A stretch of DNA of 64,000 nucleotides from Mesoplasma coleopterae. GTDB lineage: Bacteria > Bacillota_I > Bacilli_A > Mycoplasmatales > Mycoplasmataceae. A program made the translations under genes and the position numbers. A model generated the notes under the pieces. It was not told the origin of the DNA. It worked only from the letters and a program-made list of their open reading frames with translations, and ran no database searches. The stretch spans positions 558,001-622,000 of the forward strand of contig NZ_CP024968.1 of NCBI RefSeq assembly GCF_002804245.1, in the 5' to 3' direction. Shown piece after piece: positions 43,627 to 52,500 of this stretch; within the stretch, counting starts at the first letter, position 1, and each line of letters begins with the position of its first letter.

Positions 43627-45225
43627 TTATTTTTTAATAATCATTGAAGGTTGAGTCATTTCTTTAGGAATTTCCAATCCCATAATATCTAAAATTGTTG
43701 GTGCAACCTTAGCTATAGCTGGATCAAAATTACTTAGTTCAATTGTTTTATCAGTAACAATAATTGGTACTAAACTTGTTGTATGTTTCTTATTTGGTCC
43801 ACCATTTTCATCAATCATGATTTCTGCATTACCATGATCAGCTGTAATAACCATTACACCATTGTGTTTTAAGACAAATTCATCATGAATACGTTTTAAT
43901 TGTTCATCTAAAACTTTTACACCTTTAACAGTTGCATCATTATTTCCTGTATGTCCAACCATATCACAGTTAGCAAAGTTTAAGATAATTAAATCAAATT
44001 CGTCTTTTTTAACTTCTTCTAGTAATTTATCTGTAATTTCAACAGCTGACATTTCTGGTTTTAAATCATAAGTTGCAACTTTTGGTGAAGAAATTAAATC
44101 AATACTTGCATGTGGTAAAGTAATTTCTTCAGGTTTTGCTAAACCATTTTTAAAGTAATCGTTTCCTCCATCAAAGAAGAAAGTAACGTGAGCAATTTTC
44201 TCAGTTTCAGCAATTCTTAATTGTTTTAATCCTAAACTTGAAATGTATTCTCCTAAAGTATTAGTTAATGGAGTTGGTGGGTATGCTATAAATGGTGAAG
44301 TTACACTATCTGCATATTTCATTGTTGAAACAAATCTAATTTTGTCTCCAATGAATTCAATACCTTTGAATGCTTCATCATTTCACGCTGGATAATTATT
44401 GTTTGTCATGATTGATGCCATTTGAATAGCACGATCTGGGCGGAAGTTTGTAAAAATCATTGCATCATTTGCTTTTAATTCTGAATCAACAACACTTGCA
44501 TTGTATGCTGGCACAATCATTTCATCATCTAATCCATTTTCATATGCTGCTTTAACATATTCAATTGGATCAGTAAATTTAGGTTGGTCAACTTTTCTTT
44601 CAGTAATTGTTGTATATGCTGCTGCACTTCTTTCAAATCTTTTATCGCGATCCATCGCAAAGTATCTTCCACTAATTGAAGCTATTTCACCAATATTGTT
44701 GTTATCTTTAATAACTTGTAATAATTGATTGATATATTGTTCAGCAACTTTTGGAGCTGTATCTCTACCGTCAGTAATTAAATCAAATTTAATATTTGTT
44801 AAACCAAATTTAACAGCTGCTTTATACATTGAAATCATGTGGTTCATGTGTGAGTGAACTCCACCATCTGAAAATAATCCCATTAAATGTAACGCACTAT
44901 TATTTTCTTGAACATATTTAAAAGTATCTACTAACACTTCATTTGTTGAAAATCCATCAACTTTAACTTCATGGTTTAATTTTGCTAGAGATTCCATGTT
45001 GATTCTTCCAGCACCTAAGTGAATATGTCCTACTTCTGAGTTACCCATTTGCCCTTCTGGTAAACCTACTCATTCACCTGAAGCATGTGCTTTAACTCAT
45101 GGGTACATACCCATCATTTCTTTTACGAATTTTTGATCAGCATTAGCAACTGCATTACCAGCACCAGCTTCTTCAATTCCTCAGCCATCTAAAATGGCTA
45201 AGATAACAGGTTTTTTAACATTCAT
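43627..45225 (-). CDS. gpmI: 2,3-bisphosphoglycerate-independent phosphoglycerate mutase
   Basis: 532 aa alkaline-phosphatase-superfamily mutase that interconverts 3- and 2-phosphoglycerate with two Mn2+; glycolysis. N-terminal AILDGWGIEEAGAGNA, catalytic Ser in QMGNSEVGHIHLGAGR, SDGGVHSH, TDGRDTAPK, TNFRPDRAIQ, NFANCDMVGHTG, TADHGNAEIM. Full family length after reading three TGA codons. Starts 15 nt upstream of... its SD AAGGAG is right before ATG 45225. Clustered with a HAD phosphatase and tpiA upstream, all on one strand; a glycolytic unit with shared transcript is likely. Confidence 0.97.
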
Positions 45226-45240
45226 TTTTATTTCTCCTTG

Positions 45241-46062
45241 TTATTTATTTAAAATGTACTTGTTAACAAATTCTGCAACAGCACCTTCTGTGTTTTCTTT
45301 ATCTATATATACTTGGGCTACTTCTTTAATTTTTGGTTCTGAATTTTTTAAAGCTACTCCAATTCCAGCATGTTCGATCATTGGTAAATCGTTCATACCA
45401 TCACCCATTGCAGCAATGTTTTCTAATGGAATATTAAAGTATTCTGATAATCAATCAATCGCAAATTTTTTGTTAATTCCTGGCGCATTGATTTCAGCAA
45501 TTTTTCCATCATTAGTTGCAATATTTAAATTGAAATCTTTTTCAAATTTTTCATAAAGATCATAATTACCGTTGAATCCTAAAATTTTGAAAAAGTTAAA
45601 ATTGAAATTATCTTTAACATCTTCATAGATTAGATATTCTCCATCAAAAAATCTTCCTTCTCAATGACATTCTTCATTATAAACATCATTAACTTTTCTT
45701 GAAAGAATAACTGTATTTAAATCATCAACATATCCTCATAGAATTGTATCTGTATTTTTAACTTCTTCAAATAATTGTTTAGCTTGGTCAGATTTAATTG
45801 GACTACTTTTTAAAACCTTTTCAGTATTTAAATCATAAATACATCCAGAGTTACATCCAATTAAAATTGCATTCTCTTCGGCCAAATTATGAGCTTTTAA
45901 ATTATTTGGTTTTGCTAAAACTGGTCTTCCAGTAACAAAAGCTACTTTAGTACCAGTTTTAATAGCGTCTTGTAATGGCTTAATATTAGATTCGATAATA
46001 TTTCCCATCTTGTGATAAGAAGTACCATCCATATCTAAAACTAAAAGTTTAATTTCATTCAT
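45241..46062 (-). CDS. Cof-type HAD phosphatase between tpiA and gpmI
   Basis: 273 aa HAD/Cof: motif I VLDMDGTSYHK, motif II VAFVTGRPV, motif III/IV AAMGDGMNDLPMIEHAG with the class-IIB cap between. Cytosolic sugar-phosphate or nucleotide phosphatase; substrate unknown. The gene starts 3 nt after the tpiA stop and ends 15 nt before gpmI, so it is expressed with the lower-glycolysis enzymes. Three TGA Trp codons. Position suggests metabolite repair or overflow control but does not prove it. Confidence 0.92.
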
Positions 46063-46065
46063 TAA

Positions 46066-46812
46066 TTATTTTTTGTATTTGATTAATGCAATAAAATCAT
46101 CAGCTTTTAATGAAGCTCCACCAACAAGTGCTCCATCAATGTTTGGTTGTGACATTAATTCAGCAATGTTTGATGGGTTAACACTTCCACCATATTGAAT
46201 AGTAATTTGTTGTGCAGTTTTTTCATCATAAATTTTTGTTAAATTTTTACGAATAGCTTCACACACTTTTTCAGCATCTTCACTTGTTGCAGTTTTACCT
46301 GTTCCAATAGCTCAGATTGGTTCATAAGCAATAATTGTTTTTAATGCATCTTCTGCACTAATTCCTTTATATGCTTTTTTAATTTGTGCGTTTACAAATG
46401 TAACAGTTTTTTTAGCTTCTTTAGTTTCTAAAGTTTCACCACAACAAATAATTGGTGTGATTCCTGCAGCTAATAATGCAGTAGCTTTTTTGTTTACTGT
46501 TTCATCAGTTTCAGCAAACATTTCTCTTCTTTCTGAGTGACCAATAATAACATATTGTACTCCTACTTCTTGTAACATTGAAATTGAAACTTCTCCAGTA
46601 AATGCTCCTTTTTCAGCAAAGTGAACATTTTGTGCAGCAACTTTAACATTTTTTGCTTTTTCAATTCCTGTTGATAATAATGTAAATGGTAATCCTAATC
46701 CTGCAACTACATCTGATTTTTTAGCAGCTTTGTCAACTTTTTTTAAAAAAGTTACAAGTTCAGCATTAGTTCCGTTCATTTTTCAATTTCCGAAAATTAC
46801 TTTTTGTCTCAT
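46066..46812 (-). CDS. tpiA: Triosephosphate isomerase
   Basis: 248 aa TIM-barrel enzyme interconverting DHAP and glyceraldehyde-3-P. N-terminal [15 protein letters not shown] (active-site Asn and Lys), catalytic His in [12 protein letters not shown], catalytic Glu in IAYEPIWAIGTG, phosphate loop YGGSVNPSN and GALVGGASL. Two TGA Trp codons. First gene of the tpiA-HAD-gpmI unit; SD GAGGAG before ATG 46812. Confidence 0.98.
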
Positions 46813-46877
46813 GATATTTCTCCTCTTGTTTTTTTTGTACATTTTTAATTATATAACAATAAGAAAATCAATGAAAT

Positions 46878-46913
46878 AAAAAAGATAACAACATTTAAGT
46901 TGTTATCAAAAAA
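46878..46913 (-). terminator. Terminator of the 46921-49433 lipoprotein locus
   Basis: GATAACAAC/GTTGTTATC 9-bp stem, 6-nt loop, TTTTTTATTTC on the minus strand, and A-rich flank. Confidence 0.8.
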
Positions 46914-46920
46914 ATGAATG

Positions 46921-49433
46921 CTATTTGACTTGCGTATTAATTCTAGCTAATTCTTTTCAATCATAATTTCCTGATTTTATTCAAATAGTTGCATCTGTTG
47001 ATCCTCAGCCTGGTCATGCTTGAGCAGTTCTACCATAAATTTCTCAAATAAATTCACCAGTATTTTCATTTACTAAGTATGTTTTAACGTCAATGTTTTT
47101 ATCATCTGCTCTACGAGTTGTTAACTCATCTAAACTTGCTTTATAGTTTTTAATTACATAACTTAATTTTAAAGTTGTACCTTGTTTAATTTTTGCAGTT
47201 GATGAAGGTCAATTATCTCCAATTTTTTCTAAATATGGTAAGGCTAATATATTGGCTGTTATTTCAATTTTTTGATTAGGATCATCTTCTTGATATAAAT
47301 TTATGAGACTTGTAACATCATCTTTTGCAGTTGATGAAACTTTAATAGTTAAAAATTGTCTGTTGTTTTTAATATTAACTTGTCCATCAGTTTCAGCAAT
47401 AACTTCTGGATTATCAGTTTCTATTTTAAAAGTTTTACCTGATAAATTTTTACCATAAATTTCATATGTATTTAAAGTTGGGTTCCTCATATCAAAAGTT
47501 AAAGAATCTTTTTTTTAAACTCAGCAGGCATATATCATGTACCATTATTTGAAAAAACCTTTTCTCCTGTACTGCCTAATTTGTAATTAATTGTTACTTT
47601 ATATGATAGTTCTTCTTTGTCAATTCATTCAAAGTAAACATCAGAAATGCCGCTCACTAATTTTAAATTAGATTCTACTTGTTTTTGTAAATTGCTTTCT
47701 TGCCCTTGTTTTCAATTATAATTATTTTTAATATTATTCAATTCTTTGTCAATATTTTCTGAAATATCAGTTTCTTGTTTTGAAACTAATGTAAATATAG
47801 GTCCTATTTCACCATTCAATTTTAAAGCTATTTTTACTTTGCCATTTTCTGGTAAAGATTTAATAAATTTATAATAGAGTGTAAATTTTTGCTCATTTTC
47901 AGAATCTTGAACTAGTTTTATTTCTACATATGTTGAAACTGGAAAAGAATTTTCAATTTCTTGAAGTTGTGAAATAAATTGAAGATTATCTCCTTTAGCT
48001 TTATCGAAATCTTTCATCATAATATCTAAAGATGTTTCATGATTTAAATATCATCCATATTCTGGTTCTAGTTTAGACACTATTTCAGGTTTTGCTAATA
48101 TTATGGTTGTAAATTCTATTCCGTCTTCTTTTTCTTCCTCATCTCAAATTTTAATCACTGCTTGAATATTTTTATTCTCATTAGCAACTAATGTAATTTT
48201 TCCATCAGCATAAGTTGCTTGTATTGATGAATTATCTGAACTAACAGATATTTTCTTATTAGTTAAATTTTTCCCTTTTACATCAATTGATATTTTGTTA
48301 GTTTTTCTCATATCGATTGTTTGATTTTCGATCTTATCAAAACTTGCAGATTCATATTTTAACAATGTTCCACTTATTGAAGATGGACCAAAGAAATCAT
48401 TTGAGTAAGTTAATTTAATATTATATTTCAATGTTGCTTCATCTTCTCAAGAAAACTCGGCATTTAAAACCCCTTCAATTTTTAAATTAGATTCAACTGC
48501 ACTTTTTGCTGAAACTGAACTTTTATATTCTTTTGACTCAAAATTATTCTTAACTGTTTTAATAGCTTCAGTCAAATTGGTTTTAAGTTGTATAACTCCC
48601 TCAGCATTTTCGGGACCTTTGCTTTTTTCATCATATCTAATAGAAATAGTATAGTTATAAGGTGCTCACTGATCTCAAACTAAACTTGTTTTTTCAACAC
48701 CTTCTATACTTTCAAAAGTTGATTTAATAAATTTCGCAGCAGCAACTTTTGACTCATATTTTTTATTATCCTTACTGATTGACTGGTTAGCAGCATAAAT
48801 ATCAGTGCTTAAATTATTTTTTAAATTTATCAAAACTTCTAGTTTTTCTGGCCCTTGAACATTATCTCTATAATTTAAACTAACTTCAAATTTTAATTGA
48901 CTTCTTACTGTTAATATTCTAACAACACTAACTTGTTCAACACCAGTAATCGATTTAAATTTAGTTCTAATGCTTTCTTTAGCCTCATCTTCATTATCGT
49001 AATAAGTCATACTTAACTCTTTAGCAACTTCACTTACGTTCTTTTCGTTATTAATTTTAATTACTACATCAAATTCTCCAACTGATGCTTTTTGTCATAC
49101 ATAACCTTTTTTTAATTTTGCCTTAATATGAATAGATGAAACAGAATTGCTTCCGTATAGACTACCTGTTAATGATTCTATTCCTTCGGTTTTTCAATCT
49201 TTTTTATTTTGAATATTTTTTATTGCTTCTTCTCTGCTATTAAATGCTTCTTTTTCATCCAAATATTTTTGAATTTCTGCTTTTAATAATACTTGACTGG
49301 TTTCCTTATCAGCCGTTTTTGGGTCTGTTGTTCCGCCTTTATTTTTATCACCCTTAAAAGAACAAGACACAATTGTTGCGCTTGCTCCTCCAACAATACT
49401 AACCGCAGCTAGTAAAGTAATTGTTTTTTTCAT
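46921..49433 (-). pseudogene. Lipoprotein gene broken by a frameshift in an A8 tract
   Basis: Signal peptide MKKTITLLAAVSIVGG with lipobox IVSC, then Lys/Thr-rich linker and repeated modules of about 95 residues (for example WKTEGIESLTGSL, VSLNYRDNVQGPEKLEVLIN, ISIRYDEKSKGPENAEGVIQ). From ATG 49433 the frame is open (TGA = Trp) for 644 codons to TAA 47499-47501. Coding then continues in another frame from about 47508 to TAG 46921 with the same style (NPTLNTYEIYGKNLSGKTFKIET, matching KTNKISIDVKGKNLTNKKIS upstream). The frames switch at eight A residues (47509-47516); nine or six would fuse them into about 837 codons. Could be phase variation, decay or a sequencing error. Confidence 0.75.
47509..47516 (-). 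repeat. Homopolymer A8 (minus strand) at the lipoprotein frameshift
   Basis: Eight consecutive T on the given strand. Upstream reading frame GAG-TTT-AAA-AAA-AAG hits TAA two codons later; downstream frame AAA-AAA-GAT-TCT is long and conserved-looking. Slippage by one base would restore the protein. Confidence 0.8.
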
Positions 49434-49473
49434 TTCCCTAACCTCTTTCTTTTATTTAATAAATAAAATTAAG

Positions 49474-50169
49474 TTAGTTAATTAAAGGTGGCATGATCCT
49501 CATTTTTTCAGTTTTATTAATTTTAGTCTTTAAATATTTAAAAGTTAATTCATTTTTTTTAATCGTATATGCTAAAAAATGCTTTATTAAATTAATAAAA
49601 ACAATTTCATTATTTTGATCACATTCATCATTTTCGTTGTTTGTTGGTTCATATTTTTGAATTCATAAAGAAAGATCAACTTCTCCTTCATTTTCAATTA
49701 GTCAGTTCTTTTTAAAAATATATTTTATTACTATATATAAAATAAGACTTATTATAATAATACTCATCACTAAGAAAACAATGGTAACTATTTGAATAGA
49801 TAAAGGCAAAGTCTCTTTAAACCTATTAAAAAATATAAATCGTACAAGCTTGATTGCTAAAAATGGTATTATTAGACCTAAAAGTTTAAATATTGACTTT
49901 ATATTCTCTTTTTTAGTTAAAACATTAATATTTTTATTCTTAATTAAATCTTCATCATCTCTTGAAATGAATCTTATAGTTTCTGAAGTCAACAATATTA
50001 TTAAAATAATTGAAAAAAGATTATTAATTTTTTCAATAATCACGTTAGTTGCTTGATAATCATCTGTTTTCATAACTTCAAAAGATAACAAAAAGGCAAA
50101 CAAAAAGTGTGCACAAACTATTGCATAAATTGAAAAATAAATTATTTTTTTAAATTTTGGGGCATGCAT
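49474..50169 (-). CDS. Membrane protein with four TM segments
   Basis: 231 aa, unrecognised. TM segments at about 8-29 (IIYFSIYAIVCAHFLFAFLL), 47-62 (NNLFSIILIILLTSETI), 92-110 (LLGLIIPFLAIKLVRFIFF) and 123-150 (IQIVTIVFLVMSIIIISLIL). A cytoplasmic C-terminal tail of about 80 residues includes DECDQNNEIVFI and ends RIMPPLIN. SD TAGGAGG 8 nt before ATG 50169. It lies 40 nt upstream of the broken lipoprotein gene in the same direction and may share its transcript. One TGA codon gives Trp at residue 156. Confidence 0.8.
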
Positions 50170-50218
50170 TTTGTTAACCTCCTATTTTATTTATAACTAA
50201 TTTTACTCTTTTAAAAAA

Positions 50219-50246
50219 ATAAAAAAAGCACATAAGTGCTTAATTT
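50219..50246 (-). terminator. Terminator of the nine-tRNA cluster
   Basis: AAGCAC/GTGCTT stem with a TTAT loop and TTTTTTTATTTTTTT on the minus strand, just after tRNA-Phe. Confidence 0.85.
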
Positions 50247-50253
50247 TTTTTAG

Positions 50254-50329
50254 TGGTGGTTGTGGACGGAATTGAACCGCCGACACGCAGAGCTTCAATC
50301 TGCTGCTCTACCAACTGAGCTACACAACC
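50254..50329 (-). tRNA. tRNA-Phe (anticodon GAA)
   Basis: 76 nt, acceptor GGTTGTG/CACAACC, discriminator A, encoded CCA; anticodon loop TTGAAGC. Last gene of the cluster. Confidence 0.97.
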
Positions 50330-50331
50330 GA

Positions 50332-50408
50332 TGGCGACCCCAACGGGACTCGAACCCGTGATCTCCTCCGTGACAGGGAGGCGCGATAACCAACTTCGCT
50401 ATGGGGCC
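50332..50408 (-). tRNA. tRNA-Asp (anticodon GTC)
   Basis: 77 nt, acceptor GGCCCCA/TGGGGTC, discriminator G, encoded CCA; anticodon loop CTGTCAC. Confidence 0.97.
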
Positions 50409-50416
50409 ATTAAAAA

Positions 50417-50492
<76 letters not shown>

Positions 50493-50499
50493 ATAAAAA

Positions 50500-50592
50500 T
50501 GGCGGAAGATGAGGGATTCGAACCCCCGCTCGGGTTTCCCCGACTCTCGGTTTTCAAGACCGATCCCTTCAGCCGGACTTGGGTAATCTTCC
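50500..50592 (-). tRNA. tRNA-Ser (anticodon TGA)
   Basis: 93 nt with a long variable arm; acceptor GGAAGAT/ATCTTCC, discriminator G, CCA; loop CTTGAAA. Confidence 0.97.
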
Positions 50593-50628
50593 ATGTAATA
50601 TTCAAGTTGCAACCATATTATTAGCTAG

Positions 50629-50705
50629 TGGTGGACCTTATTGGACTTGAACCAATGACCGTCCGGTTATGAGCCGGATGCTCTAACCAACTGAGCTAAA
50701 GGTCC
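50629..50705 (-). tRNA. tRNA-Ile (CAT anticodon, expected lysidine)
   Basis: 77 nt; acceptor GGACCTT/AAGGTCC, loop CTCATAA. The body GGACCTTTAGCTCAGTTGG matches the firmicute Ile2 type, and the neighbouring CAT tRNA at 50713 is the elongator Met type. The CAT anticodon would need TilS to read AUA. Confidence 0.85.
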
Positions 50706-50712
50706 TTAATTA

Positions 50713-50789
50713 TGGTAGCGGGGGCGAGATTTGAACTCGCGACCTTTCGGGTATGAACCGAACGCTCTAACCAACTGAGCTACCCCGCC
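50713..50789 (-). tRNA. Elongator tRNA-Met (anticodon CAT)
   Basis: 77 nt; acceptor GGCGGGG/CCCCGCT-type with discriminator A and CCA; loop TTCATAC as in firmicute elongator Met. Confidence 0.9.
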
Positions 50790-50798
50790 GTAAAAAAA

Positions 50799-50874
50799 TG
50801 GTGGACCCTATCGGGATCGAACCGACGACCCCCTGCGTGCAAGGCAGGTGCTCTCCCAGCTGAGCTAAGGGCCC
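50799..50874 (-). tRNA. tRNA-Ala (anticodon TGC)
   Basis: 76 nt; acceptor GGGCCCT/AGGGTCC with a G-U pair, CCA; loop CTTGCAC. Confidence 0.97.
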
Positions 50875-50889
50875 ACAAAAAAAATATAA

Positions 50890-50966
50890 TGGTCGGGAAG
50901 ACAGGATTCGAACCTGCGACCCTTCGGTCCCAAACCGAATGCTCTACCAAGCTGAGCCACTTCCCG
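50890..50966 (-). tRNA. tRNA-Pro (anticodon TGG)
   Basis: 77 nt; acceptor CGGGAAG/CTTCCCG, discriminator A, CCA; loop TTTGGGA. Confidence 0.97.
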
Positions 50967-51012
50967 ATACGACAATGTTATTACTTTTTCAATAATAACA
51001 TTAAAATTAAAT

Positions 51013-51089
51013 TGGTGCGCCCGGAGGGACTCGAACCCCCAACCTTTTGATCCGTAGTCAAACGATCTATCCAATTGATCTACGGGCGC
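51013..51089 (-). tRNA. tRNA-Arg (anticodon ACG)
   Basis: 77 nt; acceptor GCGCCCG/CGGGCGC, discriminator A, CCA; loop CTACGGA. First gene of the nine-tRNA transcript. Confidence 0.97.
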
Positions 51090-51130
51090 ATTTGTTATTA
51101 TTGGTACACCTTAATTTAAGGGACTTTTTT

Positions 51131-51159
51131 ATTATAAATAAGTTTTGTAAAAAAAACAA
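51131..51159 (-). promoter_or_regulatory. Promoter of the nine-tRNA cluster
   Basis: TTGTTT (51154-51159), exact 17-bp spacer, perfect TATAAT (51131-51136), 41 nt before tRNA-Arg. Confidence 0.65.
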
Positions 51160-51186
51160 TAGATTTTTTATAAAATTAAATTTTGC

Positions 51187-51217
51187 AAAAAAAATCGTTC
51201 AGCTGTCTGAACGATTG
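51187..51217 (-). terminator. Terminator of tRNA-Cys
   Basis: AATCGTTCAG/CTGAACGATT 10-bp stem, 4-nt loop, TTTTTT on the minus strand. Confidence 0.85.
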
Positions 51218-51225
51218 AATTTATT

Positions 51226-51300
51226 TGGAGGCGGCAATCGGATTCGAACCGATGATCAGGGTGTTGCAGACCCATGCCTTAGCCACTTGGCTATGCCGCC
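51226..51300 (-). tRNA. tRNA-Cys (anticodon GCA)
   Basis: 75 nt; acceptor GGCGGCA/TGCCGCC, discriminator T, CCA; loop CTGCAAC with a T-T mismatch at the top of the anticodon stem. Confidence 0.95.
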
Positions 51301-51315
51301 ATTAAATACTATATA

Positions 51316-51344
51316 AGTATATAAAAAAAATCTTATTATGTAAA
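51316..51344 (-). promoter_or_regulatory. Promoter of tRNA-Cys
   Basis: TTTACA (51339-51344), exact 17-bp spacer, TATACT (51316-51321); start of transcription expected about 9 nt before the tRNA. Confidence 0.7.
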
Positions 51345-51370
51345 TTGATACTTGCACTTTTAAATAATTA

Positions 51371-51398
51371 TAAAAAAAATCAGACTTTAATGTCTGAC
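51371..51398 (-). terminator. Terminator of the 51410-52420 gene
   Basis: TCAGAC/GTCTGA stem, 6-nt loop, TTTTTTTT on the minus strand, 12 nt after the stop. Confidence 0.85.
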
Positions 51399-51409
51399 CA
51401 TTTTATATA

Positions 51410-52420
51410 TTATTTTTTATCAATTCTCTTAATTATTAAATATTTATATAATGATGAAAAACCAATATAGATTGCTGCTATTACAACAACAAAAATAAAG
51501 AATCATACAATACCTGGTATTCCTAATAAACCATCTTTAGCAGGTGTAGTAACTTGTAAGAAAAAGTACGGGTAAGCATACATTGAAGTTGGAGCTGTTC
51601 CTCCTGCTTCTTTTATTAATCCTCTAATAATTGCATATATACCATAGCTAATTAAAATTATGATTCCTTGCATTCAATTTTTATGTAAAAACTTAGTTGA
51701 TATATTTTCTTTTGAATCATGTTGCATTCCTAAAATAACATATAATACAAATGCTATTGGTCCAAATGTATGAAATACTTCATTTTCAATCACTGATGTA
51801 GCACTAGGGAATATTGCTTGAGTTAAAGATTCACCTTTTCCCAAACTTGTTGCAATAACAGTTGGTCTTAAACTTAATTGGTAAATTAAGAATGTAATAG
51901 TAATGAATGTTGCTGTTAAAATAGCACCATTAGTACTTAATAATCCTTTTTGACCTTCATTTTTTGGTTTAACTAATGAAGTAGTCATTCAAACTAAAAC
52001 TAACATATTACTTAATAAAGTAAAGAATGAAGTTCTAAATCAAATATCTTCAAATGGTTGATAGTTAGCATGAAGAGTTTTATTTTCACCAACTATTGTA
52101 AAACTAATAGAACCTATTACATTTCAAACAATTTCACCATTTTCTTTTGATGATACTAATCAGTCATGGCTTCCACTTTGAGAAGCTTTTTCTATTAGTT
52201 CTAAAACACTGTTAATGCTATTTGTCTTAATGAAATCGTTAATTTGACTTACGTAAATACTTGAATTAATTATTGGTTTCAAGTAACTCATAATTAATAC
52301 AGCTAATAAAATTACTACAAAAGATAATTTAAATCAGAATTTTCAATCACTTAGTGAATAGTTATCCAAAAATCATTTTTTTGTATTTTGCTTTTTTAAA
52401 CTAAAATAATTTTTATTCAT
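51410..52420 (-). CDS. DUF1600-like polytopic membrane protein
   Basis: 336 aa. After a polar N-terminus comes a TM (WFKLSFVVILLAVLIMSYL), an exposed region of about 90 residues, then segments FFTLLSNMLVLVWMTTSLV, ATFITITFLIYQLSL, HTFGPIAFVLYVILGM, IIILISYGIYAIIRG and IVWFFIFVVVIAAIYIG. F-R-T-S-F-F-T-L-L-S-N-M-L resembles the F-T-x-x-S-N motif of the DUF1600/Pr6Pr membrane family. Function unknown. Related in layout to 7917-8657. Single gene between the pot operon and tRNA-Cys. Many TGA Trp codons. Ends KRIDKK. Confidence 0.8.
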
Positions 52421-52453
52421 TTTATCTCCTTCTTAATGGAATTATATACTTAA

Positions 52454-52489
52454 AATAAAAAGCATATAACCTTTGAAAGATTATATACC
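52454..52489 (-). terminator. Terminator of the pot operon
   Basis: GTATATAATC/GGTTATATGC 10-bp stem with two G-U pairs, 7-nt loop, TTTTTATTTT on the minus strand, 12 nt after potCD. Confidence 0.7.
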
Positions 52490-52500
52490 ATTTTTACAAA

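Noticed and set aside
46921-47508. Downstream frame of the broken lipoprotein as an independent gene
   Set aside because: No signal peptide, no SD-supported start; its sequence style continues the upstream lipoprotein modules.
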